Source: Isoetes taiwanensis
Taxonomy: Eukaryota; Streptophyta; Lycopodiopsida; Isoetales; Isoetaceae
Direction: 5' to 3'
NCBI GenBank assembly: GCA_021234155.1
Contig: JAJEKV010000059.1
Coordinates: 7,754,779 to 7,818,778, forward strand
DNA: 64,000 nucleotides
Part shown: in pieces, positions 1 to 11,467 of the stretch
Layout: every line of letters starts with the position of its first letter
How positions within the stretch are numbered: the stretch's first letter is position 1
Made by a program: the position numbers and the translations under genes
Notes under the pieces: model-generated
What the model was told of the DNA's origin: nothing
Database searches by the model: none
The model's input: only the letters and a program-made list of their open reading frames with translations

Positions 1-1
1 T

Positions 2-688
2 GCGGCAGCAGGTGCAGTGGCAGAAGAGGTAGATCTGAAGGCTCAGCTAGAGAATGAAAGAAGTCGAAATCTTACTCTGTCAGAGGAGAACTTGCGCTTA
101 AAAGACCGTGCAAATGCTCATGACAAGATGGCTGCGGAATTAGCAGACACGAAGAATCAACTTGCAGCTTTGGGTAGGGAAAACACAGTGTTGAGAGTAG
201 ACAATGAGCATATGCGATGTTTGACTAGAGCCTTAGATTCTGATCCCCTTAAAGTCTCGAAGGAGCAGGGTATTGCATACCTCCCTCCCGAATACCTATA
301 TAAAAGCCAGTGGGACGATGTAAAGAATGGAGACTACATATATTGTCAAGGTTGTGGGGACAATTTGACCCAAGTTGGTTGGTATGCCTTGGGATGTGGA
401 CATCGTCTGCATTTGAGGTGTTTGTTGGATTGGATGATGGGCAGTAGGTTCTGTTCAGCAGAGGATGGATATATTATACCGGAGTGGCAGTATGTCGTGC
501 TTAACATGCAATCACGCATGCCCTCCTTGCGTAGATTGCTCACAGGAGGGACGGAATGGCTCATGCGTTCCAAAGCCAACGTGAGATGGACCTTTGGAAG
601 GGGGTGGAAGAACCGCATGAAGGTGAGGATGTACCAGATATTAACCAGTACCTGCCTCCCACTCCTGGGCCATAGGGTGATTGGGTGA
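2..688 (+). pseudogene. Coiled-coil / RING-like protein, 5' truncated by window, frameshifted
   Basis: The frame is open from base 2 with no ATG near the left edge, so the start lies outside the window. The first ~75 residues are Glu/Lys/Leu-rich and look like a coiled coil. Around 350-425 there is half of a RING-H2 zinc-binding pattern: CQGC, then 11 residues, then C-G-H, H and C. The final Cys pair is missing in this frame. In the next frame, from about 498 to 560, there is a dense Cys cluster (CLTC, then CNHACPPC) that stops near 582. The simplest reading is a frameshift between roughly 440 and 495 in a RING-type E3 ligase-like protein, so the tail to 688 would be out of frame. An intron junction is an alternative. 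RING proteins usually act in ubiquitin transfer; that role is inferred from the motif only. No neighbour helps to define it. Confidence 0.45.
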
Positions 689-1252
689 ACCCTGGTCCAG
701 ACGTGGTGGTGGAGGATCAGGACGATTACTTAAACCCGTGAGCTTCGAATACACTACTATCTACATTATTTTTTTGATATTTTTCCCTAAGATCTCATAT
801 GCACATGAACCAACGTTCCTTTGACGAGGATTTGTTTGTCTTAATAGAATTTTGGGGGTTGCGTTGCCGCATTGAGTTGTTTGTGTAATAGTTAAGTATG
901 GGAGTGAGTCAAAACATCTGCACATGCAATATATTTGACATCTGGACCTCTAGTCATGCCTTCTTTTCTTTGAACATCATAGTAGATAAAACCATGGTGA
1001 TCACTGAAAAGAAAGGCCTGATGTAGAGGGACAGATGCCAATTAGGATTAGTGGACTTTCTGATCATCTCTTTCACCCTGGCTTAGTCTCTTTTGTTTGT
1101 CCCGTTTGATGTATCTATAGTGCCCCCTAGGATGAGCTCGCTCACTCATTTCAGGTGGCACTATAGATTATTCAAATAGGAGTAAGTCTGGAGTGCGACC
1201 CTCTTGAATGGTTCTCAACTCACCAGGCTTGTATTGTTCGTGGCAAACAATA
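689..1252. other. Intergenic, nothing recognised
   Basis: Stops are frequent in all frames, and I see no RNA gene, LTR end or gene motif. It lies between the RING-like ORF and the inverted-repeat cluster. Confidence 0.5.
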
Positions 1253-1664
1253 TAGATTTCTCGAAATTCTTGTTACCTCCTTTAGAAAGAGCGAGCTTTG
1301 CTCTCGCTCTCTTGTGGGGCCTCTCTGTGTCAATGTAGCTTAGTTACTTTGCTAGGTTATATTACACAAAGAGGCTCCAAATGGGAGGTTGAGCAGAAAT
1401 CGTTCGTTCTAGAGGTAAAAGTTCTCGTATACAAGTTCCTATGACGTCAGAGATGAGAACGTACTCTAATTTCAAGCCAAAGTGGTGCTTGGCCTTTGTC
1501 CATCCATATAGCAGCTATTAGGCACCAAATCATGGAATATCCTAACTCCTGCTATTGATGGAGAACCTCGAGCAGCACTGTGACTTGAAATTAGAGGACG
1601 CGTCCCCTTCGGCGTCATGGTGGATTGTACAAGGACGGAGGTAACAAGGTTTTTGAGAACTCTA
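1253..1664. repeat. Imperfect inverted repeat, ~28-bp arms
   Basis: Bases 1253-1280 and 1637-1664 are imperfect reverse complements (both contain the TTGTTACC / GGTAACAA core next to a GAAnTTCT-like stretch). A smaller pair, CTCTAATTTCAAG at about 1460 and CTTGAAATTAGAG at about 1582, lies inside. A third pair (about 1746-1766 with 1845-1868, core AAGCATCGAGACTTCC) lies just outside. Together they form nested foldbacks, suggesting a decayed non-autonomous DNA element or several stacked ones. Confidence 0.55.
1319..1375. repeat. Small hairpin with 12-bp arms; sibling at ~1777-1830
   Basis: GCCTCTCTGTGT at 1319-1330 pairs with ACACAAAGAGGC at 1364-1375 with one mismatch. The loop start CAATGTAGCTTAGTT recurs at about 1790-1804, again followed by a CAAAGAGGC end, so this small hairpin exists twice in direct orientation about 460 bp apart. 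Confidence 0.55.
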
Positions 1665-1906
1665 TTTTTATTGTGGCCATGGATGATACAGCCTAGTGAT
1701 TGCTTGCGATTCTGTGGGTTCATTGGAGATTAGTGATTGATGAGTGAAAGCATCGAGACTTCCTAATCTTTCGTTCCCTGCCTATTTGGGCAATGTAGCT
1801 TAGTTTACATTCTAAGTTCCATTGTTCAAAGAGGCGTGAAAGCAAGATTTGGGAAGTCTCGATGCTTGCACTCAGGTCGAATGTCGAACTTGAATATCAC
1901 TTGTGG

Positions 1907-2149
1907 ATCGTCCCATCCACTGGATAGGTAAGGCGTAACTCCGGTATGCCAAATTGGTGTTTGAATGCTATCGGGACCTATAATCTGTACCTCCATTCCT
2001 TTGGGCAACACCTACCATGTAAACCCATTAGGTATTTAGAGCATGTGCCACCCAAAGGAATGGAGTACAGATTATAGGGTCCTGATGGCATTCAAATGCC
2101 AATTTGGCATACCGGAGATACGCCTTACCTATCCAGTGGATGGGACGAT
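1907..2149. repeat. Foldback with ~99-bp arms and 45-bp spacer
   Basis: The left arm (1907-2005) and right arm (2051-2149) are near-perfect reverse complements with only a handful of mismatches and small indels. Shared blocks include CCATCCACTGGATAGGTAAG, GGTATGCCAAATTGG and CCATTCCTTTGGG, read on opposite strands. A transcript from either strand would form a long, almost fully paired hairpin. Short ORFs on both strands here are mirror images of each other and are not genes. Possible origins are a MITE-type foldback element, or an inverted duplication able to make small RNAs. Confidence 0.85.
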
Positions 2150-2533
2150 GTGGATCATGTACCTTATGAACCCTCTTCAGGATCAGATTCATCCCAGCTG
2201 GTCCGTGGCTGTTTGGCCCCTTGGCACGCGTAGATTACTTCTCATCAGCAAGATTCTGTGGCATGCGAAGAGGCAAGCAGCAACGGAAGTCGAGACGAAT
2301 CTGATCCGAGGAGGGTTCTCAAGACACTACGGTCGACGAAGGTGACAAATTGTTAAAAAGACAAGAACCATTATACATGAATGAAACATAAAACACGGTA
2401 ACAAAATATACAGAAGACAAAAACCTATAACAAAAAACTTTACTTTTTATTGATAGCGCCAGAACGGTTACAATAATTTGAAAATTCCCATGCACGGTTA
2501 CAATATACTGAAGATACTCATCACATCATCTTT
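2150..2533. other. Flank between foldback and hAT remnant, nothing recognised
   Basis: Mixed composition, becoming AT-rich after about 2345. No supported coding region. The end of the hAT reading frame defines its right boundary. Confidence 0.4.
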
Positions 2534-3527
2534 CTAGGCAGCACCATCTTCATCAGTTTCATCATCCGGGATTCCGTCCTCTTCTGCCTGCTGGCCTAGA
2601 TTCAACCTCCTCTGGCCCTTTCCCTTACTGCAACGTTCTCGAGATGTGTTTCTTCTGATACGTTGCCTGTTTGTCAGGGTAATTGGCATTGGAGAGTCCC
2701 AAGATCACGTACAGTTAAGTCCTCACGTGGATCTCCTGTATTACTTGCACCTGGCCTTTCTGTATCAGACTCCTCTTCTGTATTTTCGCTGTCGTCTGAG
2801 TCGTCCGAGAACATGTTCTTATCTAAATCATCTTCGGCATCAACAAAATGGGTACGTTGAATGTCCTCATCAACATGGTTAGCGGCATTTACTCCAAGCA
2901 GCTCATCCTCACTGTCTTCGAAGCTGTCCTCTTCCACTTCGGAATCTGCATCCATGAAAGGAAACTGTAGCTTATCGACTACAGCTGCACTGCTGTTGCG
3001 TACTTATAGACACTCCAATTCCTCTCACTTGCACTATTGGAGGATACCAAGGAGAGGATAGTCATTGCAAGGGCCTGTAATGTATCATTAACTTGTCCAT
3101 GGGCTTGTCATCATGCATAAGATTCCATATTTGGTTCCTTCTTATGACTCTCTAGTGCGTCGTGAAGCTCTTCATCTGCCCACCTTCCACTCCAGTTCTG
3201 GTATTCGGTTAACTCGGCAATGAAAAGCTTATAATCCGAGCTGTTAGGATAATATATTTTTGCAACCTTCTTCAACGAACCCATAACTTCTTTATCTGTA
3301 TGCTGGTCCATATCGTGGTTGTGTGGATCTAAGGCATGTGCGGCGCCATGAAGGTCATTGTAGGACTTCTTCCATCATACAATGAAGTCCCTGAGCAATG
3401 CTGCGCGCTTGGCATTGTCAAAGGGTGCGCTTGGCCCGTCACGTTCTAGGAACGATTGTATCGAGTGCCAACACCTCCAGACCTTGCCAGTACTTGCCTT
3501 CGAAGAATCAAGGGTTTTAATGGCAAC
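2534..3527 (-). pseudogene. hAT-family transposase C-terminal half, degenerate
   Basis: Reading the minus strand from 3527 there is a transposase-like frame with the motif HGAAHALDP, as in the hAT block with small residues around a conserved Leu-Asn/Asp-Pro. It carries an in-frame TGA at 3375-3377. The frame continues through EVMGSLKKVAKIYYP, and after frame changes near 3110 it reaches SASERNWS at 3012-3035. This is the signature of the hAT C-terminal dimerisation domain (usually SA-CERNWS). A very acidic tail follows (about 2674-2955, then a shifted frame ending at a stop at 2534). Multiple stops and frameshifts mean no active enzyme. The reading frame is lost abruptly at 3528, where an LTR-like end begins, so the N-terminal half was probably separated by insertion. 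Confidence 0.75.
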
Positions 3528-5830
3528 TGTGACGGGCCTAGCCAGTTAACCTCCCGGTAACTGGAGATCCCATTGATCTCTACCGTTGGATCTACTTAAC
3601 CTCTGGGACTCAAGAAATTGATACATGCATACTTAAGTAAAGAATTTAATCTTTGTACATATTCTAAGGTCCCAAACATATACTTGCCCATTACTCCGCA
3701 ATATCCCCGCACACAATGAATGATCTTGATAATTGTAACTTCAAGCCCATATATAATAATAATAATAGTAATAATAATCAAGTTTATTGAATAGCAATCC
3801 ACACACTTCTACTCTCGCCTTTCCGAAGCTTGGCTACTCTCCAGAGCATCTCGCACTTCTGCTTACACCATCAACCATGGGGTTAGTCTCACCAACTAAG
3901 TGGGGATCGGGGATCTAGGACATGTCTAGCATCAATCACCAAAAAGCATTAACCTAGCCTCGCCCCTGCAATCCAAGTTACTAGTCCAACAAGCATAACC
4001 ACAATGCATAATTGTACCATGAATATCCATTATAAGCATGACCATTGCAACTTAATTCAAATATTCAAGACCACATATATAGTAACCAAGCAATCATAGC
4101 ATCAACGTTGCAACGGTCCCATTTTCAGTCCGAGTCCCAAAATTCAAGATTTGTCCCACTTTAATTAAATACGACTTAACCAATATTCCTCTGGGTCTGA
4201 GCAAGGTCAACTCGGCTGATCAGGCCAATGACATAGAGGCAGGGTAACCACGTGTGTACACACCGATCCACGCTGCGTCCAGCATTGGAGGACCACTTAA
4301 CTGTGCATGACGACGTACCATACGGTATCAGCGCCCGATGTTCAAATAATAACATTTACATTCTTACTGTGCAAAAACCGCGAGTCTAGACCATCGCACC
4401 TAGACTCCGGCCCCAGAGGTCTATATCAAAGAATTATACCCATTTATAGCTTGACATCATCATAGTACATGCCTCAACAAGTTCAACATCAGAAAAAAAT
4501 CCCATAGTACACATTTCAGGCAACAAGGGAAACCAGCCATGACTCATATTATTAATACGACCAACATAATACAAAATGCTACTATTACCCCTAAGTCAGA
4601 GTATAAGCATTCCTTGCCATTCACAATATTCTATTCAAAACCGTTATTTAAGACCTTAATAACGTTTACCCCATAACCCTGCCCATTAGTTTAATTGATT
4701 CGGTGCCCATTCTCTAGCTCATAATATCCTTGCTTTGTGTTACGCCCATCTCTAACCAGGCTAATCCCAAAGAATTTTTAATATCTAGCTAGCCCAACTT
4801 GTGAATTTACCAATTAAATAACTATAACTAATCTTCATCCACTAACATGACCATTTTTAATTGACTTTTTTTAAATCCCATGTGTTAACTCCATTTAACT
4901 ATTTTGAACTAACTGTTTATTTTTATTTTCTTTTAAACCTAGGTTACAGAGGAGGCATGCAGTTCACGAATCCGGCCTCCAGGCCATAGAATCCAGCCCA
5001 AATCATCCTGGCACATCCCAATTTTGTCTTCTTAGGGATTCTTAGATCATTTCGGTCTGCTTGTGGCGCAAATCGGGTGGTTTCAGGTCAGTTCCTGGCC
5101 ACTAGAATCAAATTATTTTGCTGCCAGAACTTGCCTGAATCCCTTGATTCTACTTCCTTTGTCCAAATCGACCTCTCTAAGGCCCAAATTGGCCTGTTCC
5201 AGGGCTATTTCATGCATCTTTAACACTCCAAGATTAGCAAGTTCCATCGCCGTCCTGCCAACAGCATGCAAGTAAAACTCTGCCATCCTTGCCAATTCTT
5301 GCCTGATTGCATATTTTTGCCCCCTTAGATGCCCAAATCGATCCATTTCAGGTGGCTTTTCATGATTTCTCATCACTATACTTCATCAAGATCATGCCGT
5401 TCAAACGGCAGCATGCAATAAGAGATATTGCTGCTTTGCTGGTTTTTGCTTAACAATTTGATCTTAATCTATTCTTTAAGGATTCTAGCTAATCTAAGCT
5501 ATCTCAGCTTCTTCTATCTCAGATTGAAATTATTAACATGGTAGAGAATATTAGATCGGTTAATATGCTCGCTATCCATTAACCATGCATGCCTATTCAT
5601 GACCAATCTAATATGATTTAACTCCAAGTTTATACTACGTTTAGAGCAATCATTATTAAATCGACACAACTATACAAACACTAGAAAACCCCAGGTGTAA
5701 GGCTTGATCCCCACCTGGAAATCCCGCTTGCTTCTTCTGCAACCCCATCAACACTCCCAGATCTCTGCAACAACTCGCTCCTTCAGCAATCCATCCGCAA
5801 TCTATCTCCTTCCAAATGCTTCACCATCAC
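3528..5830 (-). mobile_element. Probable retroelement LTR inserted in the hAT transposase (element J)
   Basis: The left end reads TGTGACGGGCCTAGCCAG followed by a palindrome (CCAGTTAACC/GGTAACTGG, 3542-3562). This matches the TGTGACG end plus internal stem-loop seen at the other LTRs of this window. It abuts the hAT frame exactly. No protein-coding frame survives inside. The stretch around 4230-4260 shares ACCCTGCCTCT with the LTR of element A, which favours minus orientation. The right boundary is not defined; I saw no CGTCACA end or target duplication before the GDSL promoter. It may be a solo LTR or an LTR with attached debris. Confidence 0.45.
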
Positions 5831-6236
5831 ATGCTTAAATATTCACTGTACTTGTATTTATTATTAACCACCAGTATATTTATCCGTATAATCTCTACAT
5901 ATATGATATATACTCTGCATGCATGATATTTTCTAAACATATATAAGGCAGTTGTATTTTTTGTTTGAACCTAATATTTTTTCGCCAACAAAAAAACTAG
6001 GAGACACACGTGGATGCCTTATATATTATAATATATTCAAAAAGCACTTAATAAAAAAAAGCCAAAGATATCCCCCTCCCATATCTAGGGATTAGATTCA
6101 AAATCTTAGGCTCCCGTATCATATCTAGGGATTTCAAAATCTTAGGCTTCGAATCATATCGACAGTTGTTGAAGTAGATAAGAACGGTACCATTGCAGAT
6201 CATTTACGTGTTGAAATTTCTGTGGTTTTCTTTGAG

Positions 6237-6245
6237 TATAAATAG
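6237..6245 (+). promoter_or_regulatory. TATA box of the GDSL gene
   Basis: TATAAATAG lies about 60 bp before the ATG at 6306, a normal plant core-promoter spacing once a short 5' UTR is allowed. Just upstream, 6075-6150 holds a short direct duplication of a block containing CATATCTAGGGATT and AAAATCTTAGGCT. Confidence 0.6.
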
Positions 6246-7306
6246 AGTTAGATCGCCCAAATTTTTTCAGTTGGTTACCTGAGTTAGATCGCTTCCGTTT
6301 AAGGTATGTCGCCTGTTCAAGTTTTGCTCCCAGCCATGGCGGCTATTCTGGTGGCCTTCCATATTTTTTGCCTTCTAATATCCATAGCCAATGCTTCCTT
6401 GCAAAATGCGTCTTCCATTTGCCCTCCTGCTTTGTTCGTCTTTGGGGATTCTCTTTCAGATAAGGGAATGATTATGGCGCTTTTGCGAAAGATCCTTCTT
6501 ATGGGTGCCTCTCTGATGGCCGGTTGCAGGTTCGTATTTTGTAAAAGTTAGATCCTGCTTGCAGATCGGATTTCTAAATCTGCGATCTGCTTTGAGCGAT
6601 CTTTGATATGGATTATCATTTTTCATAGTCTTCTTTCTGTATTATGCAGCTCAAGCCTTTGGGTGCTCGAAAAGCACAAGGGGTTCTGTTTATCTTCGGT
6701 AGAGCAAGTAGCAGCAACACAAGCACTGCCTGGCAAAGTATTCAAGCTTCAAAGTTTAGATGGGTGGGCTTTTTCCCGCAGCATCAAATTCGACGGTTTT
6801 TCGTTCTCTGGTTTCAGATCTGGTACCTAACAGGGGACCCAGACTGCAATGCTTTTGATTCTCTTTATTCTTCTTTGCATATTCCAAGAACTCCTCTCTC
6901 TTTTGTTGAAAAGCCATGCAGATCCGGCTATAATTCTTTAAAAAGAGATTGTGGAAAACTTTTCCTGATTTGGAGGAAGAATGAATCGAAATCTTGTTCA
7001 TCCGTCTACAGGTATTTAAATATGACACAGAGATTTGGAATCCAATATTTTGGAGCTTTGTCCAGAACAAAAAATAGCGAAGGAAAAAAAAAAATAATGC
7101 AGGAGGTTTCTATTTTACAATGCTTGAAGCGCAAAAACGATGCATAGATTCTGTCCCAGGGCTTTCAATCCTGGTATGGCCTGTACATAACACTCTGCAA
7201 CTCATTCGATCATCGCACATACTGTTTTTGCGCCACGTCATCAAATTATTTCTATGGCCTGTACATACTGTATTTGCAATTATAGTTACGACTTTAATCA
7301 TATTTT

Positions 7307-7368
7307 CCAGAATATGCTTGTGATTGGCACACATCTACCAGAATATGCTTGTGATTGGCACACATCTA
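7307..7368. repeat. Perfect tandem duplication, 2 x 31 bp
   Basis: The unit beginning CCAGAATATGCTTGTGATTG occurs twice head-to-tail (7307-7337 and 7338-7368) without differences, inside a GDSL intron, so it is recent. Confidence 0.9.
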
Positions 7369-7869
7369 GGTATTTCATTTTAAATTTTAGAGATTAGCCA
7401 TTTAGGGCACTTTACCATTTCAGAAGATCTTGGTACTTCATTTGCATTGGAATCAATGATCTCTGGCAGAGCCTATATAACAAGAAGATGATTATTGAAG
7501 AAGTTGAGTTAAACATTATTCCAGAAGCTATACAAGCAGTAGCAGCATCCATTGAGGTGCATAATACTGATTTTTTTTTTTTTGCTCTGCTGCTAGAATC
7601 TATATACCTATGGAGGAGCAAGGAATTTCATCATTGTTAATGTTTTAATTAGCCAGGTTAACAACGTTATAATAAACCTAGTCAAACAGGCTAGGAAACA
7701 AAGACATTACAAATTAGAAACATTCATTTGAAATGTAAATCCTTCACGTCACTTTGGTATCCACAATATCAAGGGAATAGATTTCGAACATTTAAATGTT
7801 CTTGCCTTTTAGCTATTGGACTAGTTAACATGATCAATCAACAAATTGTTTGGTTGATTCCTCCCCCCT

Positions 7870-8560
7870 TTTTTTTTTTTTTAAGCCCTTCGTATTACTT
7901 GAGCTTCGACTGACACGAAGTCGGTAAAGAGAAATGTTCGCGGCGGCCTTGGCCTCCGCGATAAATTTCTTGTAATTATTATTCCTTTGCATCCTTTAAT
8001 AAAATAATTCCACAATGTACCTCAAAATCCTAGGTCCGTTACAGTCTCTCCTCCAAAAATTCAACCCATGTCCTCATGGGTGCATCTTCGAAAACTCACG
8101 AAGAATCCAATTGGCATCTTCCCATGTGGCATCTTCCTCGGGACAACCCGCCCATTGAACCAAAAATCTCTGTATTGTTCGCCTCCTTAAGCGACGGGTT
8201 TCCTCTCATATAATACGTTCTGGTCGGGGGTACAGAAAGTTCTCCCTGCTTACTAAATCATCGTCCCCCAGCATATGGGAAGGATCAAAAACATACTTTC
8301 TCAAGTTACTCACGTGAAAGATGTTATGTACTTTCAAGTGTAAAGGTAACTCCAACCTGTAAGCCACCTTTCCAATACGTTCCAAAATCTCGTACGGACC
8401 CGCATACCTAGGGGCCCATCTCCATCCACAGAAAGTCTTACACAAACTCTGAATTTGCTTAGGGGGGAAAACGGATCCCATGCAAGTACTACTCCACCTG
8501 ATATTCGTTCCAAGATCAATTTGGCATATTCTGCACACATTCCACCTTCTCCATAAATCT
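7870..8560 (-). mobile_element. Ty3/gypsy integrase tail, chromodomain and LTR start inside a GDSL intron
   Basis: On the minus strand, 8540-8206 encodes the typical region after the integrase core: APRYAGPYEILERIGKVAYR followed by LHLKVHNIFHVSNLR. A chromodomain-like segment with VQWAGCPEEDATWE follows after a frame change (about 8180-8100). Downstream comes a purine run and TGTAACGGACC near 8042, which looks like the start of a 3' LTR. The LTR piece holds a palindrome with CGCGG...CCGCG near 7935-7970 that recurs, inverted, at about 46650. Only the last part of the element remains. It sits between the GDSL exon ending at 7556 and the one starting at about 8687. Confidence 0.75.
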
Positions 8561-9295
8561 GCTGCTTGTATTTCAGATATTATGCAAACATTTACTTTTC
8601 CTCACTTACCGTCCTGCAGTTTGCCTTAGCCTAAGAAATACCAAGGTGCACTATAACCTTAGAACTAGCCAAATATGTTGGTGCAGATACATCCGGCCAT
8701 AAGTAATATTCATTTATCACACCTTAGAAACTCCTTAGGAGAATTGGGTTGGCTATTAGATCAGCTTTGCATAACAAAGGAGCATTTTTCAGAGTTGAGA
8801 AGCAAAAAACCCCGAAATGGATTTGATTACTTCATTAATGAATGTGCTAATGAATGTGTTGTGGAATTTTTTGCAGCTAAAGAGAAATACAAAGCTTCAA
8901 TAGCGAGATCTATCTCAGATTTGAAGAAATCTTGCTCACATGGTGTTCAATATACATATATCCAACTGCATGTTGCTTCCCTTTTAGCAATTGTAAGATT
9001 TGTGATTGCATTTGTCAATAATAACCGGAGTTTTTTTTATCCAGGAGTCTCGTAGGCAGGCCATTGGATTCAACTGTCTGATACGAAAGCGAGAACTATA
9101 CAATGAGCAAAATCCAATAGTGGCCTTGGGAAACCTAATGAATCTAATGTTGGTACACATGGTCTGACTGAACATATGGTCTGGCTGAGCAGCTACTGGG
9201 TTTTGGGCAGGATGCTACCACCAGAAGGGAATGGAAACGCTAACGCTCATTTTTTCAGTCCAACGAACAAATTCAAGCAAAATAAGATGTACTAA

Positions 9296-10980
9296 ACCTG
9301 GCTTTCAACCCAGAGCTCATCAATCTTTTTGCATGCAAGCACTATTGAATACGAATTATGAATTTAACATGCTTCAACCATGTCTCAAAGCATGTCCAGT
9401 CTGTGCAAATCTAAGGGGGCAGTCTGTGTACACATGGCGGCTATTTATTCTATAAATGATACTCATTTGCCATATGTAATAGTTTGTCCCATTTTCCTCT
9501 TTCGTTTGCAACTTTTCCCACTGATCCTTAACACTAACACAGTTAAAAGAAGCCTCCTCAGCTGTTAGAACCCTCCAAACTTTTTGCTTTGTGAAAGAGG
9601 AAACATGCGTGATATTTTGATATCATGTATATGATATGATGGTTATTGATACGAATAAGGAGGTTTAACAAACTCAAGATAAAATCTTCTGGATAATCAG
9701 TACTTTAAACAAGGAGTAATTCCAGAAATAATTGCACTATCAATTCGGCCAACTACACAAGCTGGTTTACAAGCAGTTCTGCAAACAAACATTTAGCTTA
9801 CGATATCTCCCAAAGAAGTTGGAAGGAGGGCAACATATTGTGGTCTTTAAAAACTATAAGATTGTTTATCTTTCTTGCTTGGCTTCTCAATGTGCAATCA
9901 ATTTAACAAACCAAAGAACTTCATGTGTCAAACGAATGGCTTGCTATAAGGGGAAAATGCGATTCTCAATGGGGCAATTAGAATTGTCAACATAATGTCG
10001 AGACTGATGATTTGCCAAACAAATTTAGGAAAGTGGATTTTGGCCTTCCAAATAATACATGTCACTGAGAGCAAACAATCATCGCTTATTTAATTTAGAT
10101 ACAGTTTAATCCGAGGCTTACTCAATATCAAAACGGGAAGTTTTGCAACAATGAAGAAGTTGTATCATTATGTTCCAGGAAAGGAACCGAGAAACTCAAT
10201 GGTCTAAGGCAAGCTCACATTATACCTAACGCATGTTTGCTATATTTTAAACAGTTCATTTGGTCTGATAGACCAAGCATCAAGACATGAAAGTATGGTG
10301 TGCATACCTAAATAGTGTTGCATGCTGTAAACATTTTAAGTCCCAACATTTCCCACAAGGCATTCTTGCATAACAATAGAAATAATCTAATTTCATATTT
10401 AGCGCGGAGGTTCCTCTTCAATAGAGAAAGAGGGCTTGGGCTATAAGGATCTTTCAGCTTCAACTTTTGATCGACCAAAAGGAAGTTAGAGTAAGCTGAT
10501 TTTGTAGGCTATGTACGTACATATTTCCAATTTCGATTGTATTAAAGGCATTTGCAGAGTTTATTGATAGCCTTATTGGCAGCTTTAAGCTACTTTAACC
10601 TATTTTCTGCTATTATCTTCCATTACATGCGAGACAATTTAAGTACCATAGCCATTATTACGTCGCAATACATTTTTTATTTTTAAGGAAAAATGATAAA
10701 GCACATTATTGTATAATTATCCAGCTTTTAGTTTCTCTCAAATATTGCTTTGACGAAATTATAAGCAAACATGCACCTTTTTCAAGAGGCCAATAGCAAC
10801 ATCTTTAAATTGCCAACCTAGAACAAACAAATGGTTGATTTCAACTTGCTTGGGAATTTGACCATAGGTTGACGATGAACTTGATCTGGACTTTAATCAA
10901 ACGTTCGACCATTGGTTTGACAACTAGAAATCCATAAATAAGCATCAACAGCTAAAATACAGGAATTGGGAGCCAACTTC
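9296..10980. other. AT-rich flank of the GDSL pseudogene, nothing recognised
   Basis: About 1.7 kb of AT-rich DNA. Short ORFs on both strands show no family motif and I see no repeat ends. Confidence 0.5.
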
Positions 10981-11014
10981 CATATGCATATGGCGCTGGC
11001 TCCGCCAGCGCTAA
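10981..11014. repeat. Adjacent palindromes
   Basis: CATATGCATATG at 10981-10992 is a perfect palindrome and is followed directly by GCGCTGGC-TCC-GCCAGCGC, an 8-bp-arm GC-rich hairpin with a 3-base loop. It lies upstream of the larger palindromes of the ORF-Y leader. Confidence 0.7.
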
Positions 11015-11186
11015 ATTCTTGTAAATATATAAAATTTTGTTTTGTAAATGAATTTGAATTTTGTATGAAATTGTGCTTAAGTAGCTCAAATTGTTCTTTA
11101 GTTTTGACTATTAAAATTGGAATGTTCAAAGTAAAATTAATTAGTTAAGCATTCTAATTAAATTAGTCAAAATCTGGAAAAAAATT

Positions 11187-11265
11187 CCGAAACCGGGTTG
11201 CATCGCGCAAAACCCATCTGCGTTCACGACGCAGAGCCATTTTGCGCGAACCAACCCGATTTCGG
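11187..11265. repeat. Leader palindrome Q1
   Basis: A 79-bp nested stem-loop. Outer arms begin CCGAAACCGGGTTG and close with CAACCCGATTTCGG, and GCGCAAAA/TTTTGCGC continue the stem. An inner hairpin CTGCGT...ACGCAG sits at the tip. A second copy lies 125 bp downstream. Both precede the TATA box and ORF at 11761. Confidence 0.85.
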
Positions 11266-11389
11266 CATTCTGACATTAATTTATGTTCAATTTGCATAAG
11301 AAAAATGGCTAGTTAGGCTAGAATCATGCCCAAAAGTCATATTAGGATCTCTAATTTCTCTGAAACTCCTCATAGAAACAGAAAAAAAC

Positions 11390-11467
11390 CCGAAATCGGG
11401 TTGCATCGCGCGAATGCTGCCTGCGTTCGCGACGCAGAGCCATTTTGCGCGAACCAACCCGGTTTCG
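11390..11467. repeat. Leader palindrome Q2
   Basis: Second copy of Q1 with the same outer arms (CGAAATCGGGTTG / CAACCCGGTTTCG) and the inner CTGCGT-TCGCG-ACGCAG hairpin. Differences from Q1 are partly compensated on the other arm, which fits selection or gene conversion acting on the paired form. Confidence 0.85.

Larger units (their letters stand above)
6306..9295 (+). pseudogene. GDSL esterase/lipase pseudogene
   Basis: Exon 1 (6306-6529, donor at 6530) encodes a signal-peptide-like N-terminus and block I, FVFGDSLSD, holding the family's nucleophile Ser. A one-base deletion near 6466-6470 shifts the frame; the shifted frame still reads the expected YG-x-LSDGRL end. Later exons are recognisable: 7424-7556 with the block-III-like GINDL and a following EEVELNIIPEAI helix; about 8687-8992 with a helix resembling the N-x-x-L-x-x-L-x-x-L region before a donor at 8993; and a last exon ending at 9293-9295 with GTHGLTE, matching the block V D-G-x-H-L-T-E signature. 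The Asp before that His reads Val here. The middle exon(s) around 6657-7100 are poorly preserved. Family members are secreted serine hydrolases acting on ester substrates. Frameshift, lost Asp and an intronic retroelement make this a dead copy. Confidence 0.8.

Noticed and set aside
2043-2345. 100-codon plus-strand ORF
   Set aside because: Its first third is one arm of the foldback and mirrors a minus-strand ORF in the other arm; the rest has no motif.
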